Origin: Liolophura sinensis | Taxonomy: Eukaryota > Mollusca > Polyplacophora > Chitonida > Chitonidae | NCBI RefSeq assembly: GCF_032854445.1 | Contig: NC_088301.1 | Coordinates: 48,603,116 to 48,667,115, forward strand | Direction: 5' to 3' | DNA: 64,000 bases | In this document: positions 50,519 to 64,000 of the stretch, in pieces | Position numbering within the stretch: position 1 is the first letter of the stretch | How the letters are laid out: every line of letters starts with the position of its first letter | Notes under the pieces: model-generated | Database searches by the model: none | The model's input: only the letters and a program-made list of their open reading frames with translations | Told to the model about the DNA's origin: nothing | Program-made: the position numbers and the translations under genes

Positions 50519-50718
50519 NNNNNNNNNNNNNNNNNNNNNNNNNNNNNNNNNNNNNNNNNNNNNNNNNNNNNNNNNNNNNNNNNNNNNNNNNNNNNNNNNN
50601 NNNNNNNNNNNNNNNNNNNNNNNNNNNNNNNNNNNNNNNNNNNNNNNNNNNNNNNNNNNNNNNNNNNNNNNNNNNNNNNNNNNNNNNNNNNNNNNNNNNN
50701 NNNNNNNNNNNNNNNNNN
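50519..50718. other. Assembly gap (200 N)
   Basis: Exactly 200 undetermined bases. It lies between the MULE right arm and the MAGI promoter. Its true length and content are unknown. Confidence 0.99.
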
Positions 50719-51325
50719 TATTAACTTATATATGTAGATACATGCATATATTGTCATTTATTTTGTTATATTTTCATAGGAAAATTAGTTTTACGCTGGT
50801 CCCAGGTTTCGTATGCCGATGCACACCATTTTGATGTTTCTCCGTCCATTACACGGGTAATGGTTATTATATATCGTTAAAAGGATATTTATAAAAAATT
50901 CAAATTTTCCTTTGCATTAGAAGCATAAATAATAAGCCTACTTACTTATTTTTTTGTCAAAGTTTGATATTTTCATCACAAAATCGTTTTTCGTAAAGGA
51001 GAAAACTTAATACAGAAAAAGATTAACGAAGGCCTAGGCCTATATGCTTAGCTTAGGCTGTGTGCAGCATACTGCATGAGAAAATAAGCGTCTTTTATTT
51101 TGGGCAATTTCAGATTGGAAAATCAGGGTAAAAAATTGTTTATGCACTTCACCCAATAATCGTTGCTTTGGCAGTTGCGGAGAATTACTTTGTAAAGACA
51201 TGGCCAAGTGAAAATGATCAATAAGTCTGTGTATCGACCACCTCCACTTGAGCCCCATCGACAGGACAAATTGGCCTAGTTTTACGGACATGTACGCGAT
51301 TCATTTTGCGATACACAGGTGCTCG

Positions 51326-51335
51326 TGCGCATGCG
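51326..51335 (+). promoter_or_regulatory. NRF1-type palindrome in probable MAGI promoter
   Basis: TGCGCATGCG matches the NRF1 core palindrome and lies about 300 bp before the proposed MAGI start. NRF1 sites are typical of TATA-less broad promoters. Function here is inference. Confidence 0.4.
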
Positions 51336-51627
51336 TACTATAGATGGTTGGGGAACACCATTTTGAATTAGTCGTTAATGTTTGTTGTGTTTTTATTTAA
51401 ATTTACAAATTGAGTGAAAGGAAAATGGCCGGACTTTAATTCCCCGTCGGTCCTGTATGATGATAACAGGGAGATGTCGTTGCAGTTTGGATGATAAAGG
51501 TAGGAGAGACTGTTGTTCGAGCTCGGCAAAATGGGCGGGTGCAAGTTGCTCTGACCCTTCCCATCAAGGTACCTGTGAATCGACGTAGATCTTCTTGAAA
51601 TCAGAAGGTTTCCGGCCTTCACGAAAC

Positions 51628-52037
51628 ATGCCCGTACTGTATAGTAAGGTATGTTGCGATCTTAAGTCTGGATATACGTAAATCAACTCATTATGCTTCG
51701 AAATAAAACCGCAGGACGAAGCCTCCCCCACCACTAAAGCCGAAGCGTGATGGGAAGCACTGGAGCGGTCGAGTGCAAGAGACAGTGGTTTCGGCTTTGC
51801 CGGATGAGGGTTTAAACGTCGTACTGAAGGGGGGAGCCGATAATGGTCAGTTCGTCTACATCGGTGAAGTAAGACACGATAAAGGTTCGATATCACAGCG
51901 GAAGTTACACCCGGATGAAGTTATTCTGGAGATTCAAGGACAGAAAGTGGCTGGATATACCCACAGAGATGCCACTATTTTGGCTGCGTCAAGTCAGTCA
52001 GAATGGGCCCCAGTGATGATCAAAACCATCAAACCAG
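51628..52037 (+). CDS. MAGI-family scaffold protein, 5' end (N-terminal PDZ), partial
   Basis: The secure part is an exon open from about 51740 to 52037 (phase-1 donor CCAG|GTGAGC). It encodes GKHWSGRVQETVV, then LNVVLKGGADNGQFVYIGEV, VILEIQGQKVAGYTHRDA and VMIKTIKPG. This is collinear with residues 1-100 of MAGI1/2/3 (HW-x-x-(R/K)V near the start, GGAENGQFPYLGEV, LLLEV-x-x-x-x-VAGL-x-x-RD). It is the first PDZ, before the guanylate-kinase and WW domains. No ATG lies in frame in this exon. A likely start is ATG at 51628 (MPVLYSK) with donor AAG|GTATGT at 51649 and acceptor CACTAAAG at 51739, a 91-bp intron. That joins as MPVLYSKPKRDGKHW and is my inference. MAGI proteins organise cell junctions. 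The remaining exons lie beyond 64000. Confidence 0.75.
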
Positions 52038-54506
52038 GTGAGCTGAATATTGCCTAGTCTGCAAAAACTCACATACTATACAAATAAAATTAGGTATTAT
52101 TTCCAGTTTCACAAAAAGTAGGCTCCTGTGGGGCCAAGACATTAGCTGTTGTGTTGTCTTGTGCTATATGTTCAAAAGCAGGTAAACTTAAATTGTATTG
52201 AAACATGTTGAAAATAAAACTTTTGAAACCTACTTATTGTGCACTATAATACAGGACTGGGCACCTTAGGTCAAAATAGTACACCCGAACTATTGTAATT
52301 TACTCTTACACAACATTTCTTCATGGCTTAATATTGCGGAGCAGCAACTTTCACATTCTTGTAACTGATGCACAAAGCTCACAACTAACCACATAAGAGA
52401 GCAAAGATAACTGAAGAACATGCCTGAGGTGTCCATTAATAATCATTTATATTCTGTGAAAATATTGTAGGTTTTTGCACTAATATCAGTGCAACACCAT
52501 GAACAATAAACTGTTAAAATACACTTTTAAGCTCTCCAGAAATGGCTTTTATCAACAGGTTTCATTGTTTGACTATGTATTGTAAGGTCAAGGCACTGCT
52601 AGTATAAGCTGAGTTGGCACATCAGGAGTCCCGCAAATTCACGCTGATATGGACAAGACAAGGTGGGGGATCTCTCAGACTAATGCAGCTAAAAGGCGAT
52701 ATTGTATGCTACATGCTAAACTGAATATACATCTTGCACAGCCAGTCCTGTCAGTCCATCAGCACCCTTAGCAGCTTCCGTGAAATCAACTCTTTTAGCT
52801 GTGTTACTACACAAAAGCCCCCATCCTGCCTCGTACATATCTGTTTGAACTTGTGTGACTCCTGAAATGAAAACTGGGCTTAAAAGCTTACTAGTTCATA
52901 CCAGTTACCCAAGAAAGACCCCACAAGAGACCTATTCGTACATGTATGTGAAAACTTGAGGGTACCATGAATAACTTAACTGTGACAGATTGATGCTTGG
53001 CTAGTTTTTGGTTCTAATTTCATTGAATAATGAAGTACCTGATATGTCAGAAAAGGCATGAACCCTATATTGATGGTATATGGAATATGTATGTGTACAT
53101 ATAATATTTGTACATGTGTATGTGGTAATATATAATGTTGGTAGATTATGTGTAAAACAGCCCATAAGAGAGAGAGCCTCCTTAGTATGGCTCCATACTA
53201 AGTGTCTTCCTGCTGCGTTTAAAATTTGAAGTACAGATGGAGTGAAACAAATACCTGTAAGTAAATAGGATCATTTCATTGTAGTCTTGTTTGGCAGTAT
53301 AAACTGCTCAGAAACCTTATGTAAAGGCTGATATCCACAAGGGCTCAAGTTGTTTTACTCGGCAAGTGGTTCTCAAGTGGCATTGAAAGCACATTGTAAT
53401 CCATGATGTATCTTTGTGAAAGTTCAGATGTTCTTGTATTGAACCTGATACATGTCAAGCCTGATTGGTATTGAATTACCTTGGAATGGAAACTGCCCTC
53501 TCAGCTGGTTTATGTGGTAATAGGAAACTAACGCCATTTGTAGACTTAGACTGTTTCATCTTATCAGACCTTCGAATTTATGTTGGTTTGAGACAGAGAT
53601 TTTCTATAAGGCCTGTATATGTGGAATACTCTAATCCATACTGATTTACAATCTTGGGTTGAAAACATATGAAAGCTGGATCTTAAGCTTGCTGTGTTAT
53701 TATATAATATAAACCATCATAACACCCTTCTGGAATGTGATTCTTCATATTGTGTCAGCGCAGTTTCAACTCGTGAATGGATGCTTAGCAACAGGTGTAT
53801 CAGGCCATGCTTCAAAAATTCTTTGCTTGGTGCGAACAGACCCTGTCAAAAAACAATAGAATACATGTACATATAGGTCAGTATGAGCATTTTTTTTTTT
53901 TTATTCTGAAAAAGATATGGTCTTTAATCCAATGACCATGCACCGAGAGAAAGGGGGGAAAACAACTTATGTGAAAATATCAGTATAAAAGCTAAGGCTT
54001 CTTTTTGGATTTTTTGAAGGTCAGTTGAGTTGTGCTTAAAGCACAAATTTTTTAAATGGTAGCCTCAGTGTACATGTACGTTATAATGAGGCTTTGGAAT
54101 CGTACAGTTTTTGCAGTTGCTTGAAGTAGTGCAGTGCCCTTTGAAAATAATTCCTTTCTACCTCACAAGATATATGGCATGCTTCTCAGTGACATCCACT
54201 TCATTTTACAGTCTTCATTTCACAGCTAAGGAAAGTGTGCATATAACCAAAAAAAATTTGATGTCATCATGGCATAATTTGCACATACAACACACAGTGT
54301 TTTGTGTACTTGACCATCACACTACTTCTTGTTGTTCTGTGTATAAGCACCACTTGTAAGTCTGAAGTGAATCAGGTTAACAGTTGCAAAAGAAATTGAA
54401 GGACATGAATTAGAATATATACATGTACATACATGCCAGATTTCTTCCTTTATACATGTAGTTAGATAAGTGAAGAAGGCTTACAAGTATTAAATTTTGG
54501 AAGATG

Positions 54507-54545
54507 TAATTTATTTATTTGTTGTTTAATGCCTTGCTGAAGAAT
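54507..54545 (-). mobile_element. SINE tail fragment
   Basis: AATTTATTTATTTGTTGTTT, AATGCCTTGCTGAAGAATTTTTG resembles the reverse complement of the main SINE tail (GAATATTCTTGAGTACGGCG... AAATAAAT) with several changes. Weak, short match. Confidence 0.35.
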
Positions 54546-55865
54546 TTTTGACCTGTACAAAAGTGTGTAGTTACATGGGTGAAGAAAACCAAAGTCCCTG
54601 ATTTAAACCACCAAGCTTTGGCCAGCTATGGATGAACTTTACTACATGTGACGTACAGATATGCATACCATATTGTAAGCCTGCAATTAGGCAGTCTGAC
54701 CAGTACTAACTAAGTGTTAACTTAAGGACTCTTCAAAACAAGGGTTGGATATTTCTCTGTCACACAGCAATAAGTTATGTGCTGGTTTGTATTGGTGGAA
54801 GACAGTTGGTCTTGAAGAAACTGTGCCAACGTTTGCATGAGCAATGTCAACCACCAGCTGCCTTTTACTCCCCATAAGCAGTGAGAGGTGAGGGAATTTA
54901 CAAATTTCCTGTCCAAGTTAGAGCTTGCACCTCATGCAGCATAGAAATTGAAAGTCCATCACCTAGATCCACTAGAGCAAGACCATGGTCCACACCAACA
55001 ATGGTTTGGTTACATGCATTGTGTATCTAAACAGGAGCATGTAACCTTTTAATCCATATATTTTGATAATTGTGGTCAGGACCCATTAGTTTAAAAGTGC
55101 ATTAAAAGTTGTTAAGATAGGTTTTAACTTTAGTTTTTGTATTAGTTTGATTTTGTATTAGACCAAGCCTGGCTTACCTTTTGGTACACTCTTGAATAAG
55201 CTGGCCCAAGGTATGAAACCAATGTCACAAAACAAGTCCTATTTGCTGCTGTAGAGGGTGTAAGATGCTGTAGTTGATCCAAAGTTTCCACTCATTAATG
55301 TTCTTTTTAGAGGCAGATTAGAAGTTTTTTGTTTATGAAATACATTATCACACTTGGTGATTAAATTGACCTTTTTTTGAAGTAGGATACCATCTTACCT
55401 CCCAAATTAAGTAAATTTTTCTATCCAAATCAATAGAACTAGTGGAATAGTTTAAAAAAGAATACGTAACTTGGTCATGGAGTACATCTGGGTACATTCA
55501 TTGCATAGGTATAATGTATTGACGTCACATTACATGAAAACTAAATAGGTTACAAGTGACTAAAATGTTGCATTAACAATGCCAAATGATCAGCTGTCTG
55601 TTTATTATTGGTATACATATGCTCTGACATATGTCAGCACTGAGCAGACATTTCTGCAGACAAGTCATGTGTACAGACTGTAACAGTGTAATTTGTGCTG
55701 TAATTTGTACTCCTGGATATGTGTAGACACACTGCCTTAGAGCGACATCAGTGGATCATCTAACATGGACTGGACAAAGACAAATTTACTAGTAGACATT
55801 CTGCCAGCAGTATCATGTGTAAGAGTAGACACTGAGTCATGAATAGACAAACACTTTCATATTTG

Positions 55866-56125
55866 GAGCTCAGTCGGTTAGCACACTAGCGCAGCTTAAT
55901 GACCCAGAAGCCTCTCACCAATGCGGTCGCTGTGAATTCAAGTCCAGCTCTTGCTGGCTTCCTCTCCGGCCGTAAGTGGGAAGGTCCGACAGCAACCTGC
56001 GGATGGTCGTGGGTTTCCCCCGGGCTTTGCCCGGTTTCCTCCCACCATAATGCTGGCCATCGTCGTATATGTGAAATATTCTTGAGTACGGCGTAAAACA
56101 CCAATCAAATAAATAAATAAATCAT
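55866..56125 (+). mobile_element. Near full-length tRNA-derived SINE
   Basis: The unit starts GAGCTCAGTCGGTTAGCACA (A-box-like) and has a B-box-like AATTCAAGTCC about 50 bp on. It continues through CTTCCTCTCCGGCCGTAAGT, CAACCTGCGGATGGTCGTGG, TTTCCTCCCACCATAATGCTGG and CTTGAGTACGGCGTAAAACA, ending in AATCAAATAAATAAATAAAT. Other copies in both orientations occur at 12627, 19765, 22733, 36185, 43722 and 44775, so it is the dominant SINE of the window. Open frames inside it are not genes. Confidence 0.88.
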
Positions 56126-56269
56126 ATTTGGACTCGCACATGTAGACATTGACACTCTGACATTCATAGCACATAGATGTGCAAGTCATGTACATACAAG
56201 AGAGACATGTGTGCACGTCATGTGCATACAGTGGTCACTGAAATTCATGTGCACATATAGTAGGCACCG

Positions 56270-56690
56270 TGACAAACGTGGGCACATGTACATTCAGTAG
56301 ACACTCTGACATACGCACGTACATGTAGTAGGCAATCTGACATGTGTACATGTACATAGAATAGACACTCTGAGATACGTGTGTACATGTACATACAGTA
56401 GACACTCTAACATGCGTGTGTACATGTACATATAGTAGACACTCTGAGATACGTGTGTACATGTACATACAGTAGACACTCTAACATACGTGTGTATGTG
56501 TACATACAGTAGACACTGACGTGTGTATGTGTAAATACAGTAGACACTCTGACATACGTGTGTACATGTACATACAGTAGACACTGACATACGTGTGTAC
56601 GTGTACATACAGTAGACACTCTGATATACGTGTGTACGTGCACATACAGTAGACACTCTGACATGATCTGCATGTGCCAGTAGACATTCT
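56270..56690 (+). repeat. ~40-bp minisatellite (GTGTGTACATGTACATACAG units)
   Basis: Ten or so copies of ACGTGTGTACATGTACATAC + AGTAGACACTCTGACAT occur in tandem, some shortened by loss of TCTGACATA. Minus-strand frames (MYMYTRMSECLLYVHVHTYV-like) stay open across it only because of the repetition. Confidence 0.85.
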
Positions 56691-59600
56691 GGCAGCACCC
56701 ATTTGAAATTTACAGACACTAACATTTACAGACACATGTAGATAGTCACATGCTACATGTGGTAAACATTGTGTCATAGATGTCAGTGTGTAGTACAGGT
56801 AGAGTTAGAATAGTGTACATAATGCGTACTGTATTGTACATATTTTAATACACGTGTATGCACATGTAACTAAGTACTGAAGTGGCTGCACAAACTGTAA
56901 TACAGTGGCCATGCTGATGAATAATACCAGACTTGTGCCCAGTACGATGTGGTGAAGAATAGAAACAATAACCAGAGGGTACAACTACAGGATATATTGT
57001 TCTCAAGAATGTCACTATATTCGTTTTTTCTAGCTACTATATTACTTTTCCAACTTTTTTCTACCTTTGTAGCCCAACGTATTAGTGTAGCATTTTAAGC
57101 ATGGATTCATATGACCACACATAGCCTTGGGCCCTGCACGTACCTTCTTTGGTGGTACATGTACATGTACATGTATATATATTATTATGTTAAGGGATCA
57201 CTTTATATAGAAGTAGATTTCTTATATGTTTGATAGATGTACTTGCAGACCTTCTATACATTTACTTAACAGTTGTGAATGTCATTTACCCATATAACAA
57301 TATTATAGATAGGACACTTTTATCAATGTGTACTGGTACGACGTTAAACCCCAAGCACTCACTCAATGTGTACTGATCATGTACATTTGCTCCTACATGT
57401 CTTAAAACTAACCTTATTAAAGTTACTTTAAATTTGCTGCAGTAGGTTGCACGCTTATATTCCTGCCAAATATCAGATTTACTATGAAGGTTAACTTACA
57501 TATGAAATGAATAGTTGTTTAGTTTTTTCTTCTTCTTATCAATGAAATGGTTGCTTCATTAAAGTATGCCTTTTGTCAACTGGTATAAAATCAAACTTGC
57601 ATCTGCCTTGGTTGAAAATTACCCCACCACGAGAGTTCAAATTAAATGTTTCTACCCCTCAGTTCGTTGGAGTTCTAAACTTATAAATATTTGCATACCT
57701 GACAAAGTAGTTAGTTTGTGAACATGAACTATCCACATTACTTCCATTTTTATTTGAATATATGAAAAGAAGGTGTGGTATTTTCTCCACATTTCTTTTT
57801 GGAACTTGAATGCAACAATTTTAATTTATCCTTAACAAATTTGACAGCAGACATAGTGCCCGATTTTGTATATCAGAGAAATGTTCATCTGATATGGATG
57901 TTATAATATTTTAGAACAATTAACTATCGTCTTTGAAATCATGATTATTCTTTCAAATTGCTGCTAAAATTATACTTTACTATTTGACCTATATTTTACT
58001 ATTCCACACCTGTGTTTTGAAGAGAGCCTCTAAGGTGGGAACTGGGTTAGTTATCATGGGTGATGACCCTTTAATGTTATCTCTGCCCTGACTGGTGACA
58101 GCACAGTGTAAATCAGATTGGGAGATGGACATCCTCACAATTAGACATGATATACACATGTATGTAGCACAATAGGGAAGTTTCAAATTCGCACTCTTTA
58201 ATTGCTGATGGGAAATTCCTACTGTATCATGTGACCTTCCGAAACTGTCAGGCAACTATTGCGGGATGTTGTACTATAACATGGGCATTTGAAAAAAAAT
58301 GCCAAAAAGTTATTGAGAGTAGACAAATGATGGAGAAAATTGAAGAGGTCAATGTTTGTGGACTTGAGAAGTTTCTAAAGGAGAGAAGAGTCATTTGTGC
58401 CTCTGGAACATGGTGAGACAAGCGATCAGTTAATTAATGCCAGCAAAGGTTGCCTAACATTTTTCACGAGTCACATGATACAGGATGAGTGTGTTTAGTT
58501 TAAGTGACAGAAGAGTTCCAACTTGAAACTCTCGTGAACGTTGTTGGTTTAAAGCAGATTAGAAGTTTGTTTCAGGTGAGAAAATAAGTAAAAACGTATA
58601 TACTAGTCCATTGCCAAATCTTTCAAATTTAAGTCCTGAAGGTGAAGATAAACTTGCTAGACAAGCTAAATTCACCTAAAATAAATTGGACTTCATGTCA
58701 AATTTGGCTGGATTGACGTCACACTTCCTGTTAGTCCAGTTGGACATACAAATTTACATGTGGGTCAGACCTCTGTTTTGATGATACTTTTTGTCATAGT
58801 ATTTATTGCAGTGTGTAGATCTTATGAAAAACACCTTGCACAAACATGAAAAGATTCTTACCATGTGAATTGTTAAAAGCATGATTTTAAATGTTCTTGC
58901 CTACAGCATTTTTATGTCTGAGAATTTTGTGAGTGTTACAAATTACATTTGTTATGACATATCGGCACATCTATGTCATACACTACTCGACATTCTGTGT
59001 GAGATTTAAGAATGTTTGCATTTTATTTCGGAGTATATTGGAAATAAGCCACAGATTTAGATGATGGTCATTGTACATTGTATGTACATATCTGTTGTTG
59101 TATGTTAATTTTAAATTATATTTTATGAAACAGATTTAATAGCATTCTTTAATACAATGGAGCAGAATTTAGTCATATTGTATAACTTGTCATATACGGT
59201 AAAAGACCTTTTCGCACAGAATCGCCCTTTAGCCATATGTAGTTCAGCTGCACTTTGCTGGAAGCTCTAGTAACTTCTATTAATGACAGCCTGAAAAATG
59301 CAAGGCTTTCCAATTAAAGAGAGTTATTGTAACATTTTATACATGTATAGTGAAACATCATGATTATTTAAATATCAGATTTTCTCCTGTTCTTGTGAAC
59401 ACACAGATAGGTCATCATGTATACATACACATACATGAACTACAGCTATAGTATTGTCCTAGTAGTTTTCACTTACATGTAGAATGAAATGAACAGGTTG
59501 TTGTAATTGTATAGCCTGCTCATTTTGTTACTTGTCCCGACTGTTTGTTTTTGTAGACTTGGCCCAGAAATCTCTGATGGGTTGCCTCTGAAAATAGCCC

Positions 59601-62600
59601 CGTGTCTGGCTGCAGGCCAGCCCAGGTACAAGGCTTCCTCCTCTTACGACTCTATCCCCAGCTCATCTTGACCTACATTAGCACCTTTATTGTCTCTGCT
59701 CACTTTGTTGTCAATTCCCCTTGTAATTATTTACCTTATTTGAGTATAAAAAGTTGTTGAAAAGTTAATAATATTATTACATTTATCCAGATGGCCAACT
59801 TTTTTGCACTTCTGTTATGTCTTCAAAGTGCATTGACTAAACCCCAAGCACTCACTCACTCACTCAAAGTGCATTGACTGCATTACCTTACAAAGCTGTG
59901 CTTGTGTTAGAAAAAGAACTTTGCATCATACTTAATAACAAATATGAACTAGTTGCTAGTATTATTCTTAAAGCATTTGCGTAAACATTTTCAAGAACTA
60001 TTGATAAGCTTGTTGGTAAGGCCTTGAGATTGATGTGTATGTAGATTGTCAAGCATTCATTTGGTTTGCACAGAACACAAAATTGCCTGGATGAAGTTTG
60101 TTTGAATTCAATAGATTGTGCTTTCATCACTTGTTTGGTAATGTGAAATCTTTAATTGCATGTCTTCTCCATACATATACATTTGTTCTTACTGTCTGTT
60201 AATGAAACATAACTGTTCACATGTACATGAATGGTATATATCAGATAATGCTGCAAGCCCCCCACTTTGGAACCTCCCAGGTAAAAATCAGCACAAAGAC
60301 CTTTCCAGGCCATCAGGTAGAAGATAAAGATAGATTTGGCAGTATCTTAAGAACCGGCTCTGCTCAATGGTGACAGTTTATAACTAAGAGTAGCCCATAG
60401 TACTACACTCTGGATACAGTTGTGGCAGTCATGATTTGCAAGCTGGACAGGTACTCTAGGTTGTAAGCCTCAGAGTGACCCCTTTTGAATACTCCTGTGT
60501 ATAGCATTGTACTGTCTCTGTTGGTGGGGCATGTCTGCGCAGGTAATGACATATCCCGCCCTTTTGAATATGCTGCTATAGGTTCTCACTAAGTAGGAGG
60601 ACTGATGTATGTACATGTACGTGAATCATACATGAAGTGTTTGAATGCCCTTATGTACGTTCCCATTGAATTACTTGAAGTAATGTACCATACTTAATAT
60701 GAACACACTACATGTAACATAAATTATATGCATATAACTGTAAGGTGTGTGTTGATGGCAGTTGAGGTGTCCCATGAAATGTAGCAGTGTGGTTGTAAAC
60801 AATATGTGCTGTTTTCAATGTATCATACTAAAAATTACATAAAATTTGTACTGTTTTACCCTTAAGCATGTTGGGAATAAAGACTAAGCTAGGTGTATGT
60901 GATATGAATGGTATTTGCTGAAATGAACTCTTGCAAGGGTCTAGCATATATATATTGATACTGAAAATGTTGTTTGGCTTTTAGTTTAATATTTGAAAGT
61001 AAAGCTGTCATCACACGCTAGTGTTTGACTTTGCTTACATTGTTTTACCCCATTTTACATATAGTGTGACCTGATTTTCCATGGTTTGTAGTGCCTACAC
61101 TGTGTCCAGATGCACACATATACATGTACACACTTAATAGCAAAAACATTCAGAGCTTAGACCCATAGCATGACAGTTTTTTACAGGCAGGCTAGTGATA
61201 ATGAGCTTAATTAGTTGGTCAAACTAACTTCCATTAACAGGAGAACTGACCATTGATGCAGATTATTTGATAAGAGATACAAGACCCCTTTTTGCTCACC
61301 TTCACACATGCCCCACTGTCCACAGGTGTGAAAAAAAGCATATATATATACAGTGTAGCCTTGCTATATTACGTCGGTTTGAGACAAGCTCCTGGGTGCG
61401 TTAAAGGATACCTCACCGAAATGACCTTGGGATCCAGTACAGTGTATCTTGCGAGTCATGATCTTCACATCACACTAAGTTTTATCCGTGTGAGATTTTT
61501 GTTACCTATAATTAAGTATTCAACAAATATTCTATGGTACACTAACACTCTTGACTGTCCTGCTTAGTGTGGTATTGCTTAAAGGATTAGTGTCCAGGTT
61601 TAGCTACTGGTCCAAATAATGAAGATCATAACCTATTTAAACTGTATGTTACCACTAGAGCATCTTAAAAACATTGTAATTAAATTAAATCCAGCAAAAA
61701 CAATAGATTTACTGCCCTAGCTAATCTCCAGGTGGTCGCGGGTACGACTCAGCTGGTGACGTCATAGATGGCCAACACAAGTCTAGTTGACCTAAATAAT
61801 TTGGGAATACATAGGATGTCATCTTCGAGGTGGATTCTAGCTACACAGAATCATTTTGCCATACCATTTTGAACCCACAGTAGGCGATGCTGAAGTTCTG
61901 ATTCATCACACTCAGATCTCTGGCCAGACTTGGTCTTATTGTTGATCTTATTGCAGTCATTTCCAACCTCATGAGCAATACGGACTTGTAAGGTCCCAGA
62001 GGGATTCTAAATTCATGCCTATGTGCGAGTAAGTCAGAATAGGCTAAGCCTATAGCGTCCTATAGTGGTGTACAATGTAAATACATGTACGATGTGGATA
62101 TTGGCCCTAACATTATTTTTAACTACTGTGTACAGGTATCATTGTGGAAATTCAGCTCTAATCTTCTTGTAGCTTTCAGCTGTATATTGACGAGAAATAT
62201 TGTCTAGAAACTTGAAAAAACTCAATCCAGGGCTCTACAACAACTTGTTTTCACACCACAGTCCATTTCGTCGAGAAATTTAATATGCTTGTTGTCACAC
62301 TGGTAGCTGTTTTTAACACTGAATTAAATGGCGAAGTGCTGACAGCTCATAAAAGTTGGACTTGTACAATGTAATTCGGCAGAGAATACCAAATGTTGGG
62401 GGGAAAAAATGCATACAACCAGCCTCATTATGTAGTGATTTTAAATGCCATATTACTCAGATTAATGTACCCTTTTTCAATATTTTTTTTACATTCAATT
62501 TAACAGTAAATTCAGGGGTATCTAATTATGAGTAAATAATAAATCTCGACACTAATCCTTCAAGCATGCTCCTGAGCTGATCTACTGAACTCTGTGCTTG

Positions 62601-64000
62601 TTCACATTTCCACAAGCTGATTTCAATTAAGGTAGTTTTCGTCCTCTTTATTTTTAAGTAAAAAAAAGCTATAAGGCATTTGGGATCCACTTCATCCTGG
62701 TCTACTCGTATCAGAAGTAACTTATGGAAATGCATTGGATTCAAAATATCAGACTTTTAATGTGTGTCATGCTGAGTCAATGTATTAAATGAAGGAAAGA
62801 AGCCATTCTCGCATGTTTTGGTGAGTCCCCATTTGATGCCAGTAAGCCACATCTCACCCCCTTGTAGTTTCACACCTCACTTTTATAGCCTTTACATATT
62901 CTGATGAAAGAGATGTAGACATTTACAGAAAGTGTACAAATATTAAGGCTTCCATGAGGTATTCCTGACGCTTTGAGCAATATGTGTTTTGTATTACTGA
63001 CGAAGCCACTCTCACATGGAAGTAATGCTGCAACAACAACATCACACATGCATTTGGAATCAAACTTGCTCTAAAGGAAATGTGACCAATCTCACCCTTG
63101 TCCATTATTAAGTTTTCCTTTTCTGTTGGCTAATACTCATATAATATTCAAAGTCTTACACGTAAAATACCAAAAAATCCTCAAAGCAACAGTAGGAAAT
63201 GAAGCAAATGATGATGTGCTATTTATGTATACTTCTTGGTGAAAATCCTTGTTTGCAGTTTTAACTGTTGTCATTAGAAATCTAAGCCTTCTCACATGAA
63301 AGTATACCACTGATTTTTGGGGACAAGGTTTGGGTCACGTTATATCTGATTGCATGCTATAGTGACTGAGGTTACACCATCTTTGTATTCTTTGTAGTAC
63401 ATTTATGTTGCATTAAATATAGTCAAATGGAGTTAAAAATATTTATCTTAAAGAATTAAAACTCATTGAGGAATTAGGAGTTGGTCAGTCAGCCTTTGAT
63501 TTTGTCTTGTCCTCTTCACAAAATTATTTACTTCTATAGACAAAGTTTGTGATACATTTACAGGTACATGTACTGCACACAGTGTAAGAATACATTGTAC
63601 ATCCACCTGGTGTGTTCCTGTGTTCAAAAGTTAGTTAGACATAACAATCCAGTGACTAAGTGTTCATGGAGGAAGTTGTGCGATGGCCAAGTCAGTCCAT
63701 GTGCTTGGATGTCTCATGCCACAGCAATGTACTTAAGATCCCTCAAGGGATATGGCACACATCATCATGTGCATTTAAAATAAGGTTTACACCTATGTAA
63801 CAGGTGGCTGTGTCTGCATGTAAATGTATGTACAGCAGAGCTGGATGGTAAATCTATTAGGCACATTGTGACCTCTACCATGTACATGTAATTCATTGCT
63901 CCAACAACCTCCACATCAAATCACAATTTTTTGGTGAAAAATTGTATGATTGTCATACACATGTACTTGTACGTCTTGGATACATTTACCCAATATTATA

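Larger units (their letters stand above)
49291..51627. other. Intergenic DNA with assembly gap, up to the MAGI gene
   Basis: No gene is recognised. The stretch is AT-rich with a run of 200 N at 50519-50718; the round size suggests a placeholder gap. After about 51000 the sequence becomes less AT-rich towards the MAGI promoter. Confidence 0.6.
52038..64000. other. Presumed first long intron of the MAGI gene
   Basis: About 12 kb follow the MAGI exon without a recognisable exon. I looked for the guanylate-kinase start (family form DLRHYL-x-L-x-FQKGS) and for WW motifs and found none. The stretch holds SINE pieces, the 56270-56690 minisatellite, many ACATGTAC-type short palindromic words and scattered poly(T). 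Open frames such as 58231-58416 and 63568-63783 have no recognisable motif. Confidence 0.5.

Noticed and set aside
55899-56216. Coding frames with SSPALAGFLSGRKWEG and the reverse
   Set aside because: They lie in the main tRNA-derived SINE.
56235-56777. Long minus-strand open frames with repeated ECLLYVHVHTY
   Set aside because: They follow the ~40-bp minisatellite in more than one frame; no start context or family.

Overview
This is metazoan nuclear DNA, AT-rich, with short exons, GT-AG introns and many dispersed repeats. The mixture of tRNA-derived SINEs with AATAAATA tails, AT microsatellites and foldback elements resembles a marine lophotrochozoan such as a mollusc or brachiopod. That placement is inference; no species can be named from the window. 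A 200-base run of N at 50519-50718 marks an assembly gap.

Five host genes can be reconstructed, all on the + strand: (1) CLN8, an ER TLC-domain protein, 1640-3771, two exons; (2) a KLHL10-type BTB-BACK-Kelch protein, 10083-13825, four exons; (3) a full-length ABCA3-type lipid transporter, 22322-35922, 19 exons, with several reading-frame breaks confined to exons 14 and 16; (4) a fold-type II PLP enzyme of the serine/threonine dehydratase - serine racemase family, 39933-44556, six exons plus a possible 54-nt cassette exon; (5) the 5' end of a MAGI scaffold gene, with an N-terminal PDZ domain, at about 51628-52037, the rest lying beyond the right edge. They do not form a pathway. CLN8 and ABCA3 both relate to lysosomal or secretory lipid and enzyme traffic, and KLHL10 relates to Cul3 ubiquitination in male germ cells of animals where it has been studied.

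The DNA between genes is mostly repeats. It holds at least one tRNA-derived SINE family with many copies, a probable hAT-type nonautonomous element (16127-17384), a foldback MITE (45064-45362), near-perfect palindromes, minisatellites in introns, a RecQ-like helicase pseudogene fragment (18777-18959), and a degenerate Mutator-like (MULE) transposase (47388-48260). The MULE lies between two minisatellite arrays in opposite orientation, a foldback-type arrangement.

The points most worth a second look are the MULE with inverted minisatellite arms, four perfect TGACGTCA sites in 323 bp just upstream of the KLHL10 gene, the clustered frame breaks and a GC-AG intron in the ABCA gene, and an Ala in place of the racemase catalytic Ser in the PLP enzyme. 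No CRISPR array, rRNA gene, free-standing tRNA gene, or reverse-transcriptase or capsid gene was recognised.
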